From: an uncultured Clostridia bacterium
Lineage (GTDB): Bacteria; Bacillota; Clostridia; Christensenellales; Borkfalkiaceae
Length of the DNA stretch: 5,882 bases
Assembly: GCA_944369635.1 (NCBI GenBank)
Contig: CALVXL010000116.1
Location: forward strand, 1-5,882
Direction of reading: 5' to 3'
A program made the position numbers and the translations under genes. Every line of letters begins with the position of its first letter. Positions within the stretch are counted from its first letter, which is position 1. Under the pieces are notes generated by a model. The model was not told the origin of the DNA and ran no database searches. It saw nothing but the letters and a program-made list of their open reading frames with translations. Below are positions 5,683 to 5,882 of this stretch, piece after piece.

Positions 5683-5882
5683 TGGATTTGAATTTCGAGG
5701 ACAATTTATCTACAAACGCGCGCAAGGCGATGCAGATGGCGCGCAGCATATCGACCCGTTACGGCTGCACGTATATTGGGAGCGAACATATTCTATACGG
5801 ACTTTTGAGCGTGCCCGACGGCGTGGCAAAAACCATTCTGACGGACGCGAAAGTGGACGTAAAGCGTTACGGCTATTATTTT
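5682..5882 (+). CDS. clpC: ClpC-type AAA+ unfoldase, N-terminal fragment (3' end outside window)
   Basis: Sixty-seven codons of a Clp ATPase are visible; the rest lies beyond the window. The protein starts MDLNFEDNLSTNARKAMQMA and continues to YIGSEHILYGLLSVPDGVAK (31-50), the first repeat of the Clp N domain (family: ...NIGTEHILLGLL...). In ClpC this domain binds adaptors and phospho-arginine-tagged clients. Glu35 in GSEH aligns with Glu32 of B. subtilis ClpC, one of the residues reported to contact phospho-arginine, so the reader function is probably kept. ClpC is preferred over ClpA, ClpB or ClpE because of its place directly after mcsB, but the AAA+ domains and the ClpP-binding loop cannot be checked here. 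ATG overlaps the mcsB stop, and AGGGG at 5668-5672 lies nine bases upstream as a good ribosome-binding site. Confidence 0.9.
   Translation, partial: MDLNFEDNLSTNARKAMQMARSISTRYGCTYIGSEHILYGLLSVPDGVAKTILTDAKVDVKRYGYYF

Overview
The window is a piece of a bacterial chromosome, most likely from a member of the Firmicutes/Clostridia. The main reason is the mcsA-mcsB-clpC order at the right end, which is a Firmicutes signature. The ywlC-ywlE-ywlF-like order on the left (Sua5, arginine phosphatase, RpiB) also matches Bacillus subtilis synteny. Base composition is moderately GC-rich by eye, with a strong third-position GC bias, so many long antisense open frames are only shadows. I cannot name a genus; a GC-richer, gut-type uncultured Clostridia lineage would fit, but that is a guess.

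Layout, all on the + strand: the C-terminal end of the replicative helicase DnaB (to 292); a Sua5-type threonylcarbamoyl-AMP synthase (294-1295); a low-molecular-weight phosphatase of the protein-arginine-phosphatase type (YwlE-like, TTG start, 1300-1743); ribose-5-phosphate isomerase B (1740-2189); a GalU-type UTP-glucose-1-phosphate uridylyltransferase (2200-3075); an MTA/SAH deaminase-type amidohydrolase (3072-4349); a shortened McsA (4353-4664); the protein arginine kinase McsB (4666-5682); and the first 67 residues of a ClpC-type ATPase (5682 to the window end). Gaps between genes run from 10 bases down to overlaps of 1 or 4 bases. There is no terminator-like structure and no intergenic space large enough for a conventional promoter, so the whole window reads as the interior of one polycistronic unit. 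No RNA genes, mobile elements, CRISPR arrays or large repeats were seen.

Functionally, the genes fall into housekeeping (DNA replication, tRNA t6A synthesis, pentose phosphate metabolism, UDP-glucose supply, salvage of MTA/SAH) and protein quality control. The notable feature is that all parts of the phospho-arginine degradation-tag cycle lie on one strand within about 4.6 kb: eraser (YwlE-like), activator (short McsA), writer (McsB) and reader/unfoldase (ClpC). In B. subtilis the eraser is far from the ctsR-mcsA-mcsB-clpC operon. Here the usual first gene of that operon, the repressor ctsR, is not adjacent. McsA lacks its first zinc-finger half, and McsB has substitutions in its otherwise conserved NEED motif. 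DnaB ends in an acidic tail whose tip resembles that of SSB. These are the points most worth a second look.
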